From positions 124,001 to 188,000 of the forward strand of contig JBFWVA010000007.1 of NCBI GenBank assembly GCA_050246995.1: DNA of 64,000 nt. Direction: 5' to 3'. Each line of letters starts with the position of its first letter. Positions within the stretch are counted from its first letter, which is position 1. The stretch is from SHVO01 sp050246995 (GTDB lineage: Bacteria; Pseudomonadota; Alphaproteobacteria; Rhodospirillales; Rhodospirillaceae). This document shows positions 1 through 7,804 of this stretch, in pieces. The notes under the pieces were generated by a model that searched no databases, was not told the origin of the DNA, and saw only the letters and a list, made by a program, of their open reading frames with translations. The translations under genes were made by a program, and so were the position numbers.

Positions 1-652
1 GAGTCCGGCCTATATCAAGGAGCTGGTCACCCACCACGTCGGCGGTTACCTCAAGATCGCGCCGGAGCATACCGAAGCCGGCCCCTTGTCGAAGATGATG
101 AAGCCGGGCATCGGGGCCTACGACAAGTTCAAGCAGATGTTCGATCAGGCGGCGAAGGCGGCGGGCAAGGAATACTTCCTGATCCCTTATTTCATCGCCG
201 CGCATCCGGGCACCACGGACGAGGACATGATGAACCTCGCCCTATGGCTGAAGCGGCACAAGTACCGCGCCGATCAGGTCCAAACCTTCCTGCCGTCGCC
301 GATGGCGATCTCGACGGCGATGTACCACTCGGGAAAAAACCCGCTGAAACCGGTGCGCCGCGGCGCGTCGGAACAGGTCGACACCATCAAGGGCCTCAAG
401 CAGCGCCGCCTGCACAAAGCGTTCTTGCGCTATCACGATGCGGAGAACTGGCCGCTTCTGCGTGAGGCGTTGAAGCGCATGGGCCGCGCCGATCTTATCG
501 GACCGGGCAAGCACCAGCTGATCCCATCGTGGCAACCCGCCGGCACCGGAAACTCCGGCGGCGAAGGCAAGCGCATGGGCACCAAGCATCGTGGCCAGAC
601 GTTCCTGACGAAGGGCATGGGCCTTAAAGAACCGCGCCGGCCGAAGGCCTAA
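1..652 (+). CDS. ygiQ: YgiQ family radical SAM protein, C-terminal part (5' end outside window)
   Basis: The frame is open from base 2, so only about 216 C-terminal residues are present. The text matches the end of the YgiQ/UPF0313 family: KIAPEH, the MMKPG segment, YFIAAHPGTTDEDM, and the VQTFLPSPMA-MYHSGKNP stretch that follows the radical-SAM barrel. The family carries an N-terminal CxxxCxxC [4Fe-4S]/SAM site, which would lie upstream of this window. Its substrate is not settled. The tail is basic and low in complexity, as is usual in this family. The stop codon TAA is at 650-652. No partner gene is evident; the cupin gene downstream is 72 bp away and may have its own promoter. Confidence 0.9.
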   Translation, partial: SPAYIKELVTHHVGGYLKIAPEHTEAGPLSKMMKPGIGAYDKFKQMFDQAAKAAGKEYFLIPYFIAAHPGTTDEDMMNLALWLKRHKYRADQVQTFLPSPMAISTAMYHSGKNPLKPVRRGASEQVDTIKGLKQRRLHKAFLRYHDAENWPLLREALKRMGRADLIGPGKHQLIPSWQPAGTGNSGGEGKRMGTKHRGQTFLTKGMGLKEPRRPKA

Positions 653-724
653 CAGCCTTTTTCGTATATCGATGGCGCGCGCCGGGCGGATCGGCGAGAC
701 TTCAGCCCTCACGGGAGGGCAATC

Positions 725-1150
725 ATGAAATATATTCTTGTTGCGGCCTTGCTTGCGAGCGCGGGCGCGCTCGCCGCCGATGCGCCACCGAAACCGGCGA
801 CGCTCGGCAAGACTTACCTGAATCCAAACGGCGGCACGATCTTGAGGCCGCTTACGGACCCCAAGATGTACGGCGGCGCGGAAATCGATATGGGCGAGCT
901 GACATTCCCGCCCAATATCGATTCGGGCGATCACGTGCACGGTTCCGTTGAAACCTTCTATGTGCTCGAGGGCGAACTCGAACATGTGGTGAACGGAAAA
1001 AGCATTTTCCTGAAACCCGGAATGGTCGGCACCGTGCGGCCGCCGGATAAAGTGCGCCACAAGACCGGCGCGGCCGGGGCAAAGGCCATCGTCGTGTGGG
1101 CGCCCGGCGGCGAGATGGCGCGCATCGCGACGCGATGGAAAGAACAATAG
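725..1150 (+). CDS. Exported cupin-domain protein
   Basis: A 141-residue protein with a clear Sec signal peptide (MKYILVAALLASAGALAA, cleavage near residue 18) followed by one small cupin barrel. The two cupin motifs are visible: G-D-H-V-H-G-x5-F-Y-V-L-x-G-E around residues 68-85 and the G-x-V-x-P-P-x-x-x-H segment near residues 103-113, giving the usual His/Glu metal ligands. Family members range from isomerases to sugar or ligand binders, so the substrate cannot be named. The periplasm is the predicted location. An AGGG-type ribosome site (GGGAGGGCAATC) precedes the ATG. It stands alone between ygiQ and a convergent dehydrogenase gene. Confidence 0.8.
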   Translation: MKYILVAALLASAGALAADAPPKPATLGKTYLNPNGGTILRPLTDPKMYGGAEIDMGELTFPPNIDSGDHVHGSVETFYVLEGELEHVVNGKSIFLKPGMVGTVRPPDKVRHKTGAAGAKAIVVWAPGGEMARIATRWKEQ

Positions 1151-1361
1151 AGAACGAACAGCCGCGCACACTTCGACTCGCGGCTGAGTTTCAGCCGCCG
1201 CCACAAATAACTTGTGCATGGTTGTGACGTGCGCGCCGCCGTGCAGACTCCGCGCGTCACACCCAAAGTGACCGGTGCGACGGGGGATAAGCGTTGCGCC
1301 AGTGACGATGGGGGCTGTCGTATTTGGGAGCCCCGGCTCGGCGAGCCGGGGCTACAAATAC

Positions 1362-2228
1362 CTAGTCGTCCGTCAGCAGGCTCATGAGGCTCGACGTGTC
1401 CCAGCGTCCGTGCCCTTGAGCCTGAACTTCCGCATAGAACTGATCGATGAGCGCGATTGCCGGAAGGCGCGCGCCGTTGCGGCGCGCTTCGTCCATGGTG
1501 ATGCGCAGGTCCTTGCGCATCCAATCGGTCGCGAAGCCGAAGTCGAACTTTCCGGCGAGCATGGTCTTGCCGCGATTCTCCATCTGCCACGACTGCGCGG
1601 CGCCTTTTGAAATCACCGCGAGCACCGCCTCCATATCCAGCCCGGCGCGTTTGCCGAAATTCATCGCTTCGGAGAGTCCTTGCACGATGCCGGCGATGCA
1701 AACCTGATTGACCATTTTCGTGAGCTGACCGGCGCCGCTATCGCCGATGAGTTTGCACATCTTGGCGTATGAGGCGATGACGGGTTCGGCTGTCGCGTAC
1801 GACGCCGCGTCACCGCCGCACATGACCGTGAGCTGGCCGTTCTCCGCGCCGGCTTGGCCTCCCGATACCGGGGCATCAATGAAGCCCACGCCTTTTTCCT
1901 TGGCGAGCGCGGAGAGTTCGCGCGCGATATTGGCCGACGCGGTGGTGTGATCGACGATCACGCTGCCTTTCGCGATGCCGTCGAAAACGCCGTCCTTGCC
2001 GGTTATGACCTGGCGCAAATCCGGATCGTCGCCGACACAGACGAAAACAATCTCGGCGCCCTTGGCGGCCGCGGCGGGGGTCGGCGCGCTGGCATTACCG
2101 TATTTCTCGACCCAGGCCTGCGCGCGCGCAGGATTGCGGTTATAGACCGTGACCTTATGCGCTTTGGTGAGATGCCCGGCCATGGGGAAGCCCATGATGC
2201 CCAGCCCAATGAATGCAACGTTCGCCAT
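1362..2228 (-). CDS. NAD(P)-dependent 3-hydroxyisobutyrate dehydrogenase-like oxidoreductase
   Basis: A 288-residue member of the beta-hydroxyacid dehydrogenase family (3-hydroxyisobutyrate dehydrogenase, tartronate semialdehyde reductase). It opens with the dinucleotide-binding signature FIGLGIMGFPMA (residues 6-17). The substrate loop DAPVSGG lies at 119-125, and the catalytic lysine is K171 in GAGQLTKMVNQ with N175 nearby. The ATG at 2228 was chosen over longer frames because the Rossmann motif starts immediately after it and a GAGGGGTGGGAT ribosome site precedes it. Length and motif order are normal for the family. The exact substrate (3-hydroxyisobutyrate, 2-hydroxy-3-oxopropionate or a related acid) cannot be decided. 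It sits downstream of the glycan operon on the same strand, 56 bp away, without an obvious functional link. Confidence 0.85.
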   Translation of the reverse strand: MANVAFIGLGIMGFPMAGHLTKAHKVTVYNRNPARAQAWVEKYGNASAPTPAAAAKGAEIVFVCVGDDPDLRQVITGKDGVFDGIAKGSVIVDHTTASANIARELSALAKEKGVGFIDAPVSGGQAGAENGQLTVMCGGDAASYATAEPVIASYAKMCKLIGDSGAGQLTKMVNQVCIAGIVQGLSEAMNFGKRAGLDMEAVLAVISKGAAQSWQMENRGKTMLAGKFDFGFATDWMRKDLRITMDEARRNGARLPAIALIDQFYAEVQAQGHGRWDTSSLMSLLTDD

Positions 2229-2284
2229 ATCCCACCCCTCATGATGACTAAGAGACGGAGTGTAGCGGGGCGCGCGCGGGGCTG

Positions 2285-3058
2285 TCAGCAGGGCTTGAAG
2301 AGCAGATCCTGGTAAACGCCGGGGCGCAAGCCGGCGATCACTTCGCCCAGATCGAGCGCCGGTCCCGGACCGGTGGCCGTGACTTTGTGCACGCCGTAGC
2401 CATGCGCGGCGAACCGGCGCACGAGATGCGCCGCCGACGAACCCATAGCCCGCAAGTGATCGTCGTCGACTTCCACGAACCACGCCGGCCGGACGCGCCC
2501 CAGCGTCTGTTCCGCGCCGTCGAGAACCCGCTCCTCAGCGCCCTGAACATCGATCTTTACGAGCGAAAGTTTGGGCCATTTGCGTTCGGCCAGGAGGTCA
2601 TCAAGACGCGCGGTTTTGACGGTGATGCCGGTGTTATCGGTCGCGAGCTTATGATCGCCCGGATGGAGCGGGTTAAGTTTGAGCTGCGCGGTCCCTGCGA
2701 ATTCCGCGGCCGCAACCTCGAACAGACGCACACGCGGCAAGGCGCCGTCTTCGCGCAAGACCTCACGCAGATCGGCGAAATTACGCGGCTCCGGTTCAAG
2801 CGCGATGACCATGCCATCCGCGCCGACCCATCTGGCGAAACGGCGGGTGAAGAAACCGACATTGGCGCCGATGTCCACAACCGTCGAACCGGGTTCAACC
2901 ACGGATCTCAGGCCGTCGGCCGACGGCGCCTCGAACTTGGCTTTATAGAGATTGTAGGCGCGCGAAAAAGCCCAACGCCCGGGCGGCGTCGACAGGACGC
3001 CGGTCGCGTGGAGTCCGGCGTACGAGCGCAGCAGGACACTTTGAAGTTTTGAATTCAT
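2285..3058 (-). CDS. FkbM family methyltransferase
   Basis: A 257-residue protein with SAM-binding motif I VDIGANVGFFTRRFA (61-75), the acidic EPEPRNF segment after strand 2, and the family's LVKIDVQGAEERVLDGA near residue 180. This is the FkbM signature (PF05050), found in O-methyltransferases acting on sugars, glycolipids and polyketides. Its ATG at 3058 overlaps the stop codon of the upstream methyltransferase-glycosyltransferase gene by four bases (ATGA), so the two are translationally coupled and very likely act on the same product. It is the last gene of the 6608-to-2285 operon. The target sugar cannot be read from sequence. Confidence 0.85.
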   Translation of the reverse strand: MNSKLQSVLLRSYAGLHATGVLSTPPGRWAFSRAYNLYKAKFEAPSADGLRSVVEPGSTVVDIGANVGFFTRRFARWVGADGMVIALEPEPRNFADLREVLREDGALPRVRLFEVAAAEFAGTAQLKLNPLHPGDHKLATDNTGITVKTARLDDLLAERKWPKLSLVKIDVQGAEERVLDGAEQTLGRVRPAWFVEVDDDHLRAMGSSAAHLVRRFAAHGYGVHKVTATGPGPALDLGEVIAGLRPGVYQDLLFKPC

Positions 3059-4533
3059 AGGGCCTTGAACTTCCTCCAGGCAAAGAGGGTCATGCGCGCG
3101 AGCAGCATGCCGTGCGTGAAACGGGAGATTTGCGTTTCGCCGTAAAGGCGGTCGCGGTAGCGGATCGGCACCTCGACGATCTTCAGGTTGAGCCGGGCGG
3201 CGCCGAAGATCAGGTCGAAATCGCCGAAGGGATCGAAGTCGCCGAAATAGGCCCGCGCCGCGGCGATTTTCCGGTAGTCGCCCCGCCACAGCACCTTGGT
3301 GCCGCATAGGGTATCGGTGAAGCGGTGATTGAGCAGGAATGAGAACAACGCGGCAAAGGTGCGGTTCGCGACCCAATTGAGGAAACGCATGGCGCGGTCG
3401 GCCATCGGATAGACGAGCCGCGAGCCGTTGATGAACTCCCCTTTGCCCGACGAAATGGCCGCGTAGAACTTCGGCAGCTCCTCGGGCGGCATGGTGAGAT
3501 CGGCGTCGAGGATCATGAGAACATCTCCGGCCGCGGCTTCGAAACCCGCGCGCACCGCATCGCCTTTGCCCTTGCCCGGCTGTTTCATGACCTTGATATC
3601 GAGATGCGGATAGGCGGCCTGCACCCGCAGGCACTCCTCGTAGGTGCCGTCCTTGCTGTGGCCTTCGACAAAAATGATCTCGGTCTTCGGCGCGATCGGC
3701 GGCAGGCGCCGCACAGCTTCCTCGATGTTGCCGCGCTCATTGCGGCAGGGAATGAGCACCGTGCAGGACGGCGCGAGCGCCGCGGCGTTTTGAAGCGGAC
3801 GGGCCACGATGTAGTTGCGCAGGCACAGACGGCGCAGGCCGGGCAACGCCCCAATCGTGCGGTTGATGAGAGTGCCGAGGCCCAGCAGGCGGCGCGGGAT
3901 GAGCTGGCGCCACTCGCGCTTCAAGGGCTCCCAGCCCGCGAGGTCGAGCATGTTCATGGTGTCGGAGGTGCTGAGCCAGTTGTGCTGACCCTGCGGCATT
4001 TTCATGCCGGCGCGCTCGGCGAGTTCAAGCACGGGCTCCCAGAGACGCGAATAGTAGCTGACGACGATGCGGGTGCGGGGCGTTGCGAAGCGGTGCAGGA
4101 GGCGGAAAGTCTCCTCGCAATCGTCGAGGAAACCGATGGTGTCGGAGAGCAAGATCACGTCGAAGGCGCCCTCGATCTGCGCGAGAGCGGCCGGATCCTC
4201 GGCATTGCCGGTATAGAAGGTCAAATTCGGATGGCGCGCCGCGGCGCGGGCGGTCATGACGGGAGAGATATCGATACCGACGCCTTCGCGGGGTGCCAGC
4301 GCGGCCAGGGTATCGCCGAGGCCGCAGCCGATCTCGAGGATGCGCTGACCTTCAGGGATAAGGAACCGCAGGTAAGCCGTATCGGCTTCATGGAACGCGG
4401 GATTGCGCGCCGCCCACGCATCGACGTCGGGCGCGAGGCGGTCGAACAGCGCGCGCATCTTCGCCTGGCGGTGCGAGAGCGGCCGCGCGATGAGCGGTAA
4501 CGGCGCAAGATCTTGTGTGAACAGCCTGCGCAT
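3055..4533 (-). CDS. Bifunctional class I methyltransferase / GT2 glycosyltransferase
   Basis: A 492-residue fusion. Residues about 25-210 form a class I SAM-dependent methyltransferase (motif I LEIGCGLGDT at 66-75; GIDIS at 86-90; DVILLSD at 125-131). Residues about 256-492 form a GT-A glycosyltransferase of family 2, close to the dolichyl/polyprenyl-phosphate sugar transferases: CTVLIPCRNE at 257-266, GKGDAVRAG at 322-330 and the metal-binding DAD at 343-345. An ATG at 4557 is also in frame. The ATG at 4533 is preferred because it overlaps the upstream stop as TGATG, which is typical of coupling. The GT2 half probably makes a polyprenyl-phosphate sugar donor. The neighbouring GT-C-like membrane protein could use that donor, but this is inference. 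Confidence 0.85.
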   Translation of the reverse strand: MRRLFTQDLAPLPLIARPLSHRQAKMRALFDRLAPDVDAWAARNPAFHEADTAYLRFLIPEGQRILEIGCGLGDTLAALAPREGVGIDISPVMTARAAARHPNLTFYTGNAEDPAALAQIEGAFDVILLSDTIGFLDDCEETFRLLHRFATPRTRIVVSYYSRLWEPVLELAERAGMKMPQGQHNWLSTSDTMNMLDLAGWEPLKREWRQLIPRRLLGLGTLINRTIGALPGLRRLCLRNYIVARPLQNAAALAPSCTVLIPCRNERGNIEEAVRRLPPIAPKTEIIFVEGHSKDGTYEECLRVQAAYPHLDIKVMKQPGKGKGDAVRAGFEAAAGDVLMILDADLTMPPEELPKFYAAISSGKGEFINGSRLVYPMADRAMRFLNWVANRTFAALFSFLLNHRFTDTLCGTKVLWRGDYRKIAAARAYFGDFDPFGDFDLIFGAARLNLKIVEVPIRYRDRLYGETQISRFTHGMLLARMTLFAWRKFKAL

Positions 4534-6608
4534 CACGGCTCCGCGAACGAAAGACAAGGATAAGGCGCGCGGCGCGCGGCGCCGGAGATCGCAGCCCCCT
4601 CGGGCGCGCTCAATTCACCGGCGCGGCCGTCGTGCGTCAGCGCGAAAACGCGTACACGGTCAACATTGGAGGCCGCGCAGACCGCATAGCCGGCCAGCTG
4701 ATAGTCGGGCGCCTCATAGGCGGCCGCGACATCCGCGCGCCGCGCAGTGCCCGTGCCGCCGAAACCGATGACACGGTCGTCCGCCACCAGGACTACAGCG
4801 GCGGCCGGCTCTTGGCGGGCGGCATCGATGGCCCAGCCTTCGGCGCCGACACGGCCGTCGTCGATGCGCACAACGGCATCGACGGCGCCGGTTAACTCCT
4901 TCGTCACCGGAACCCGGCGCGCGCCGAACGTAAACGCCGCGCCATCAAATGTACCGGCGAGCATGTCCGCGCGCGCCGGCAGGCCCGTGCGTGCCGGACG
5001 TAGGTCATAGACCTCGACGCGCGAGACGAAGAACGCCTTGGCCGGGCCTTCGAACACCATCGGCGGATAGCCTTGCGCGAGGTCGGTGAACAACCGATCC
5101 CACTCGGCACGTCGATCCGCGTAGCCGCGCGTGGTGAAATTGTTGAGATAGACGGTGTTGTGCAGATCGTTGAGGACGAGACCATCGCAGGCCGCGCGCA
5201 ACTGATAGAGATGGGGCGCGACATAGTCCGCCATGGCCGCGCCATCGAGATAGGGAATGTCGAGCGGGGCGGTTGTGACCTGCAGGCCGTGGCCCGCCAG
5301 TTGCGGGTTGGCCCACTGCGAGCTGGTCATCATGCAGATCCGCTCGCCCGGCGCGAAGTGGGCGAGGATCCAGTCGCGCGAGGCAACGCGCGTCTTCTCC
5401 ACCGAGACATCGCGCAGGCGCGCCTCGTTGGTCTGTGCCGCGTAAGTATCGCCAAGAGCCGCCAGCGGGAGAACGAGTATCGCAAGGGCCACGAAAGCTT
5501 CGCCCAACGGACGGCGGATGTGGATGCGGCCGGCCGCGATATCCATCGCCGCGCGCAGCATCACCGCGAGCGCATAGAGATAGAGCGGCACCAAATGATA
5601 GCCGCCGCGGTCGTACTTGAAGACCGCCATGCCGGCCGCCGAGAACATGGCGAGACAGATCAACAGCCAGAGCGCGGTCGCGTCTCGATCAACAAGCGCC
5701 CGCGCCGCGAGGACGGCGGCGGAGACCGCGGCGAGGATGAGGAACACCGCGCCATACCCGGCAAAGAGATCGATGTTGTAATAGAGCAGCGGCGTGGACG
5801 GCAGCACGGACGTCCATTTCATCTGCATAGCGTAACCTTCAGCGAGACTCGCCGCGAAGCGGTCCCAATGTAGGAGGTGCCGGATCATGAGGAGCGTAAG
5901 GACCGGGATCGCGGCGGCGATAGCGGAAAGGGTGAGCGCGCGCACGCGCGGCCAGGCCGACGCCTTATCCTGCAAAAGCACGAGGCTCGCCGCGAGCACC
6001 GGCATGACGCCAAACAACACGCCCGAGATCTTAGTGGCCGTGAGCGCGGCCATGGCCGCGCCGAGCACGAGGCCGTCACGCGTCACCGCTTCGCGGCGCG
6101 TGATGAGGACGCTGACATGCATCACGACAACGAGCGGCAGGATCATCAGCCGGTCGATACGGATGAGGTCGATATTAAGGATTTGCGGCGAAAGGCCGAA
6201 GAGCACGGTGAGCAGAAGCGCGGCGGCCCCGTTTTGGGTGAGCCGCCGGGCGGTCGCGCAAAACACCATGGTCGCGCCGATATGGGCGAGCGCGCCCACG
6301 ATCCCAACGGTCGCGATGGCCGCCTCCCGGAGCGGTGGGGTTAGACCGATGAGACCGGCCACTGCCTGGTAGAGATGCAGCGCAAGGCCATAGAGGAAGC
6401 TATGGCCTTCGAAATAGACGTTGGGCGCCGGGGCGGTCAGGACGCCGAGCGCACCAGACCGGAAGAAGGCGTGATAGACGAGAATGTCGTCGATCCTAAG
6501 ATCCGGATCGAACACGAGCGCCCCATCCCAATCCACAAACGGCAGCGTGGCCGCCATACCGATGGCAGCCGCCGTGACGTAGAACCACGCTGGGGATATG
6601 GTACGCAT
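4533..6608 (-). CDS. Polytopic membrane protein, GT-C/GT39-like glycosyltransferase candidate
   Basis: A 691-residue protein whose first 430 or so residues contain about ten to twelve hydrophobic segments. An acidic first loop (VFDPDLRIDD, residues 31-40) follows the first helix, as in GT-C glycosyltransferases that use polyprenyl-phosphate sugars. A periplasmic C-terminal region of about 260 residues follows and lacks a motif I can name. The ATG at 6608 was chosen because the first transmembrane helix starts directly after it; frames further upstream are arginine-rich and look non-coding. Its stop overlaps the next gene's start by one base (TGATG). It heads the operon with the methyltransferase-GT2 fusion and FkbM gene, which supports a role in transferring a lipid-carried sugar. 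Family assignment is tentative. Confidence 0.65.
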   Translation of the reverse strand: MRTISPAWFYVTAAAIGMAATLPFVDWDGALVFDPDLRIDDILVYHAFFRSGALGVLTAPAPNVYFEGHSFLYGLALHLYQAVAGLIGLTPPLREAAIATVGIVGALAHIGATMVFCATARRLTQNGAAALLLTVLFGLSPQILNIDLIRIDRLMILPLVVVMHVSVLITRREAVTRDGLVLGAAMAALTATKISGVLFGVMPVLAASLVLLQDKASAWPRVRALTLSAIAAAIPVLTLLMIRHLLHWDRFAASLAEGYAMQMKWTSVLPSTPLLYYNIDLFAGYGAVFLILAAVSAAVLAARALVDRDATALWLLICLAMFSAAGMAVFKYDRGGYHLVPLYLYALAVMLRAAMDIAAGRIHIRRPLGEAFVALAILVLPLAALGDTYAAQTNEARLRDVSVEKTRVASRDWILAHFAPGERICMMTSSQWANPQLAGHGLQVTTAPLDIPYLDGAAMADYVAPHLYQLRAACDGLVLNDLHNTVYLNNFTTRGYADRRAEWDRLFTDLAQGYPPMVFEGPAKAFFVSRVEVYDLRPARTGLPARADMLAGTFDGAAFTFGARRVPVTKELTGAVDAVVRIDDGRVGAEGWAIDAARQEPAAAVVLVADDRVIGFGGTGTARRADVAAAYEAPDYQLAGYAVCAASNVDRVRVFALTHDGRAGELSAPEGAAISGAARRAPYPCLSFAEP

Positions 6609-6766
6609 AAGAGACGGTTTTGTTTCCGCCTGAATGACTCGAAGAACGCGAGAAAAGTGAGATTGTTCCGCGCCTTGCGTGTCATCCGCGCCCTGTTTGC
6701 GGGCGCTGCAACCCAGGCGGGACAAGCGACGTTGGCCTTCACGTGAGACGGAGATATAAAGGACCC

Positions 6767-7189
6767 ATGACCCAGGAATTGGACCCCTTCCACCTCGCTT
6801 TCCCCGTCGACGATCTCGCGGAGGCGCGCAAGTTCTACGGCGGCGTGCTCGGCCTGCCGGAAGGGCGCAGCTCCGATGCCTGGATCGATTTCGACCTCTT
6901 CGGCCACCAGATCGTGACCCACCTCGCACCTCGGCCAAAGAACGGGGCGACCAACCCTGTGGACGGCCACAACGTGCCTGTGCCGCACTTCGGGGTCGTT
7001 CTTTCCATGGCGAAGTGGGAAGCCCTGGCCGAGCGCCTCAAGGCGCACGGCGTGAAATTCGGCATCGAGCCCTATATCCGCTTCAAGGGCCAAGTCGGCG
7101 AACAGGCCACCATGTTCTTCCAGGACCCGTCGGGAAATGCCCTGGAGTTCAAGGCCTTCAACGACCGGTCCAAGCTGTTCGCGAAGTAG
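6767..7189 (+). CDS. VOC family (glyoxalase/bleomycin-resistance fold) protein
   Basis: A 140-residue protein with the paired beta-alpha-beta-beta-beta modules of the vicinal oxygen chelate superfamily. Candidate metal ligands are H9 (PFHLAF), H74 (VPHFGVVL) and E127 (GNALEFKAF), matching the two-His-one-Glu pattern. The closing FFQDPSGNALEFKAF motif is typical of glyoxalase-like dioxygenases and of many uncharacterised members. The ATG at 6767 is preceded by AAAGGA; the longer frame from 6743 has no ribosome site. It diverges from the glycan operon across 158 bp. Substrate unknown. Confidence 0.8.
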   Translation: MTQELDPFHLAFPVDDLAEARKFYGGVLGLPEGRSSDAWIDFDLFGHQIVTHLAPRPKNGATNPVDGHNVPVPHFGVVLSMAKWEALAERLKAHGVKFGIEPYIRFKGQVGEQATMFFQDPSGNALEFKAFNDRSKLFAK

Positions 7190-7324
7190 CCTGAATAGCC
7201 CTGAGCGCTTGATTTTACTCAGAAATGTTACCCAAAACGGCAGCTTGTGCTGCTTAAAGCGCTTGCCCGAAACCCCCTAGTCGCGAGACATTTGAGCCTT
7301 CCAATTGCGATATCCGGAGGGCCC

Positions 7325-7804
7325 ATGATCACGCTTACCGTCAATGGCAAGGCTGTTGAGGTCGACGACAGCGATCCCTCGACCCCGCTGCTGTGGGTCC
7401 TGCGCGACACGCTGGATCTGGTCGGCACCAAATATGGTTGTGGCGTGGGCCAGTGCGGCGCCTGCACCGTGCACATCAATAACGTGCCGATGCGCTCCTG
7501 CTCGACGCCGATCAGCGCCGCCGCGGGCCAACAGATCACGACGATCGAGGGCTTGGCGAAAGAGGACGGCACGCTGACCGCGGTCCAAAAAGCGTGGATC
7601 GATCTCGATGTCGCGCAGTGCGGCTACTGCCAGGCGGGTCAGATCATGACCGCCACCGCGCTCCTGCGCAAAAATCCGAAGCCGACGGACGAGCAGATCA
7701 ACACCGCGATGTTCGGCAACCTGTGCCGCTGCGGCACCTACATCCGCATCAAGCAGGCGATCAACGCCGCTTCAGAAGCGATCGCCAAGGGAGGCGTGGC
7801 ATGA
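7325..7804 (+). CDS. Two-[2Fe-2S] small subunit of IorAB-type molybdenum hydroxylase
   Basis: A 159-residue ferredoxin-like subunit. The N-terminal plant-type cluster is bound by C39, C44, C47 and C59 (YGCGVGQCGACT...C), and the C-terminal all-helical cluster by C99, C102, C134 and C136 (CGYCQAG...CRCG). Length and layout match the alpha subunit of isoquinoline 1-oxidoreductase and periplasmic aldehyde oxidoreductases. It passes electrons from the molybdopterin subunit encoded next; the two genes overlap by four bases (ATGA at 7801-7804). A GGAGG ribosome site lies just before the ATG. It has no signal peptide, so it would have to be co-exported with the Tat-bearing large subunit. Confidence 0.9.
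   Translation: MITLTVNGKAVEVDDSDPSTPLLWVLRDTLDLVGTKYGCGVGQCGACTVHINNVPMRSCSTPISAAAGQQITTIEGLAKEDGTLTAVQKAWIDLDVAQCGYCQAGQIMTATALLRKNPKPTDEQINTAMFGNLCRCGTYIRIKQAINAASEAIAKGGVA

Noticed and set aside
3604..4500. A 298-codon plus-strand frame inside the methyltransferase-GT2 gene
   Set aside because: No start signal or domain, and it is fully antisense to a well-supported two-domain protein.
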